The position numbers and the translations under genes are program-made. Shown here one piece after another: positions 32,771-34,951 of a stretch of DNA of 34,951 nt (within the stretch, counting starts at the first letter, position 1; every line of letters starts with the position of its first letter). Origin of the DNA: an uncultured Bacteroidia bacterium (GTDB lineage Bacteria > Bacteroidota > Bacteroidia > Bacteroidales > F082); contig CADCJI010000029.1 in assembly GCA_902801625.1 (NCBI GenBank), forward strand, positions 1 to 34,951. Reading direction: 5' to 3'. The notes under the pieces are model-generated. The model was given only the letters and a program-made list of their open reading frames with translations, did no database searches and was not told the DNA's origin.

Positions 32771-32862
32771 ATGGCTAATGGCTTATAGCCTATGGCAGCT
32801 ATAATGCAGTTGTAAGTTCTTCCTTTTATTTGAAGCTGCCAAAGTCATCAGCTATAGGCCAT
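32771..32862. repeat. Imperfect inverted repeat upstream of nitroreductase
   Basis: Left arm ATGGCTTATAGCCTATG...GCAGCT (about 32778-32800) and right arm AGCTGCC...CAGCTATAGGCCAT (32834-32862) are reverse complements with a 6-base insertion in one arm. The region between is AT-rich. Nothing else is recognised in the gap between the small gene's promoter (32717) and the nitroreductase start (32910). Confidence 0.65.
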
Positions 32863-32909
32863 CAATCGAAATAAATCTTTGAATTTTGAATCTTTAAATC
32901 CTAAATAAG

Positions 32910-33548
32910 ATGGCTGACGGATACTTAGAAAAACGCTATGAAGAGGTCTTTGGCAAAGGCGCCAAGAAGACCGTGGTAAAGCACACCTCATTGGAATCTA
33001 TAATGGAAAAAAACCGCAGTTATCGCGGTTATGACCAAAGTTTTGTGGTGAAGCACGATATGCTGGAGCGCATCGTGGCGGTAAACACGAAAATCGCCTC
33101 GGCGAAAAACCAACAGGTGCTGCGTTTCAAGCTGGTGACCAAGGAAACGGGTGCCGACTTCATCGTGCAAAACATGAAATTGGGTGGGTTGCTGCCCGAA
33201 CTGCATCTCCCCTACCCTGGCACCGAGCCCGAGGCGTTCATCATCATTTGCAGCACCGTGCCCGAAAACAAGTTTGTAGACATCGACCTCGGCATTGCAG
33301 CCCAGAGCATGCTGTTGAAAGCCACCGAGATGGGCTTGAACGGCATCATGATTGGCGCCTTCAACAAGGCAAAGATTACGGAGGCTTTCAATTTACCTTA
33401 TGAGCCACTGTTGATATTGGCCATCGGCAAGGGCAATGAAAAAATCAAGCTGCAGACTGTGGATGCAGGCGAGAAATTGGCGTATTATCGCGATGAAAAT
33501 GGTGTGCAAGTTGTGCCGAAGATCAAGTGGGAGCAATTAATACTGTAG
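32910..33548 (+). CDS. Nitroreductase family protein
   Basis: A 212-residue FMN-type protein: MEKNRSYRGYDQSFVVKHDMLERIVAVNTKIASAKNQQ contains the N-terminal Arg-Ser-Tyr-Arg pattern and a Ser-Ala-Lys-Asn-Gln substitute for the usual SPSxxN, followed by DLGIAAQSMLLKATEMGLNGIMIGAFNK and PLLILAIGKG. It belongs to the small nitroreductase family common in anaerobes, reducing unknown substrates with NAD(P)H. Its TAG stop codon lies inside the first bases of a large inverted repeat, so the last gene bases and the element overlap. Confidence 0.88.
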   Translation: MADGYLEKRYEEVFGKGAKKTVVKHTSLESIMEKNRSYRGYDQSFVVKHDMLERIVAVNTKIASAKNQQVLRFKLVTKETGADFIVQNMKLGGLLPELHLPYPGTEPEAFIIICSTVPENKFVDIDLGIAAQSMLLKATEMGLNGIMIGAFNKAKITEAFNLPYEPLLILAIGKGNEKIKLQTVDAGEKLAYYRDENGVQVVPKIKWEQLIL

Positions 33549-33615
33549 GGCTGTCACACCGTGGCAGCCGCATAGGGTATTCCCGTAATGCGGCTGCCGT
33601 GATACGACAGCCCTA
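33546..33615. repeat. Long inverted repeat between convergent genes
   Basis: Left arm 33546-33573 and right arm 33588-33615 pair as TAGGGCTGTC (10 bp), a 7-base internal mismatch region, then GGCAGCCGCAT (11 bp), with a 14-base loop. It includes the nitroreductase stop codon and ends 38 bases before the stop of the TonB-domain gene. No T-run follows the stem, so a simple intrinsic terminator is not the obvious reading; a mobile or REP-like element is as likely. Confidence 0.8.
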
Positions 33616-33653
33616 CAACCGTGAAATTACAGGCCTACAAAACCGATAATGGT

Positions 33654-34951
33654 TTATTGCAGTTTAAAAATGATAGGCATCATGTAACTCACCCGAACAG
33701 GTTTGCCTTTCATCTTGCCGGGTTTCCATTTCGGCATGGATTTGACGACACGGACTGCCTCTTCGTCGCAACCTCCACCGATGCCACGCAGTACTTTCAC
33801 CTCGGAAACACTGCCGTCTTTCTCGACAATGAAGCCGACAAACACGCGGCCTGCTATTCCTTTGTTTATGGCTTCTTCCGGATAAACTACATTTTTGGAC
33901 ACATAGTCCAACATGGCTTGTTCGCCTCCTGGAAACATAGGCATTTCCTCAACGATTTGATAGACACCGTCTTTATCGGGTTTCATACTGGCTTTTGCTG
34001 GATTGTCTGGAACTGTTGCCGTTGAAGCCTTGTAGGAATAATCGCCATCACCCGCAATAACCGTTTTCACTGTGGTTTTGTATTCATCATTCGTCTGCCC
34101 GAGCTTAAACATGATGGGAATCTGGTAACTCACCCTAACAGCTTCGCCTTTCTGCTTACCGGGCTTCCACTTCGGCATGTCACTGATAACACGAACTGAT
34201 TCTTCGTCGCAGCCGCCACCGATGCCTCGAAGCACTTTCACTTCACCGATGCTGCCGTCTTTCTCAACAACAAAACTGATGAATACTCTGCCTTGTATTT
34301 CCTTTTCTTTTGCTTCCTCTGGATAAACAACATTTTTACTCACATATTCCATTAGGGCATTTTCGCCACCAGGGAATTCAGGCATCTCTTCAACGATTTG
34401 ATAGACAGTGTCTTCTTCGGATGTGGCTATGTCAAGCAGTTGTTCAAAAAGATGTTCGGAAAGGGTGAATGTAAACGGTTCAATGCTGTATGTTGATGTA
34501 TCGCCTCTTCTTTCCGTTTCAGTAATGAAGAAATTGTTGCGAGGCGTTCCATCAGCATTGTATGAGGTGATAGTCAGTTTTTTGCATGGTTCTCCCGTCT
34601 CTGGTTGGAAACCATCCGAAGTCTCGAACTTGACATAGGTACCATCATCATCATAAAAGATAGTGTCTTTTATTAACTGCATAGGAGCACCATCATCATC
34701 AAAGACTTCAAATGGACTAATTGACACTTTGAAGGTATGTTCGACGGCTTTTTGTTCCTGAGCCGTCACTTTCGTGTTGGCAATCAACAAGAAAGCCAGC
34801 ACCGGCAATGTAGCCAAGAGCCTCCACCAGAGGCCCTTGGCCTTTTCGTTTCTTGTAATCATCTTGATTCGTTTTTTGGTAAGGATTAAACTGAAGTTAT
34901 TGCTCATTCCGCTGAAGTCGACAGCCGTGCACTGCTGCAGGATCAGCATCA
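33654..34951 (-). CDS. M56/BlaR1-type membrane protein with two TonB C-terminal domains (5' end outside window)
   Basis: The frame is open to the window edge. The first visible residues (NNFSLILTKKRIKMITRNEK) followed by a hydrophobic WWRLLATLPVLAFLLIANTK match the last transmembrane part of Bacteroidetes M56 (BlaR1/MecR1-like) peptidases. After a ~115-residue beta-rich region come two near-identical TonB-type domains: each starts VYQIVEEMPxFPGGE, continues YVSKNVVYPEEA and VLRGIGGGCDEE, and ends PKWKPGK...VRVSY. They are joined by a ~40-residue linker. It would be anchored in the inner membrane with the TonB domains in the periplasm. The HExxH protease domain, if present, lies outside the window. 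Confidence 0.85.
   Translation of the reverse strand, partial: MLILQQCTAVDFSGMSNNFSLILTKKRIKMITRNEKAKGLWWRLLATLPVLAFLLIANTKVTAQEQKAVEHTFKVSISPFEVFDDDGAPMQLIKDTIFYDDDGTYVKFETSDGFQPETGEPCKKLTITSYNADGTPRNNFFITETERRGDTSTYSIEPFTFTLSEHLFEQLLDIATSEEDTVYQIVEEMPEFPGGENALMEYVSKNVVYPEEAKEKEIQGRVFISFVVEKDGSIGEVKVLRGIGGGCDEESVRVISDMPKWKPGKQKGEAVRVSYQIPIMFKLGQTNDEYKTTVKTVIAGDGDYSYKASTATVPDNPAKASMKPDKDGVYQIVEEMPMFPGGEQAMLDYVSKNVVYPEEAINKGIAGRVFVGFIVEKDGSVSEVKVLRGIGGGCDEEAVRVVKSMPKWKPGKMKGKPVRVSYMMPIIFKLQ

Overview
The window looks like a chromosomal segment of a Bacteroidales bacterium outside the classical Bacteroides type. Three proteins end in type IX secretion (T9SS) C-terminal sorting domains. Nearly every transcription unit starts just downstream of a Bacteroidetes -7 box (TAnnTTTG). 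It also carries lipid pathways typical of the phylum (sphingolipids, glycine lipids), a TonB-dependent receptor and a TonB-domain membrane protein. I saw no tRNA, rRNA, CRISPR array, transposase or phage gene.

Layout. 1-7.5 kb: the 3' end of a PiT phosphate transporter, a NifX-like protein, an M13 lipoprotein peptidase, an HXXEE membrane protein divergent from an AraC regulator, then small enzymes (TIGR04076, VOC, TfoX-N) and a frameshifted acetyltransferase. Three copies of one hairpin element punctuate this part. 7.5-10 kb: a small CxxC protein followed by a TonB-dependent receptor. 10-15 kb: a sphingolipid block. A plus-strand operon (acyl-activating enzyme, acyl carrier protein, GNAT-fold candidate ceramide synthase) converges on a minus-strand operon (serine palmitoyltransferase, short-chain reductase). 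The acyl-activating gene is broken by an apparent internal deletion. 15-20 kb: T9SS cargo proteins and an ECF sigma / membrane anti-sigma-like / lipoprotein operon. 20-22 kb: a DUF362 lipoprotein divergent from an EamA transporter.

22-24 kb: a peroxide-response module. An OhrR-type MarR regulator, a glutathione peroxidase and a 61-residue CxxC protein lie divergent from a nitroreductase, with two palindromic candidate operators between them. 24-26.7 kb: a class M sirtuin (SirTM), a zinc-type macrodomain protein and a YoaP-type acetyltransferase, a likely ADP-ribosylation writer/eraser pair. 26.9-30.4 kb: a DUF2490 protein, a large beta-repeat carbohydrate-binding lipoprotein and a divergent AraC regulator. 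30.4-32.4 kb: glsA-glsB for glycine lipids. 32.4-35 kb: a frameshifted small gene, a nitroreductase, and the 3' part of an M56/TonB protein with two duplicated TonB domains.

The main points of interest are the convergent sphingolipid locus with its disrupted ligase, the SirTM-macrodomain pair without recognisable GcvH-L or lipoate ligase neighbours, the palindromic operators at the OhrR locus, and several unrelated families of intergenic inverted repeats. Family assignments are from reading the proteins by eye, with no database search.
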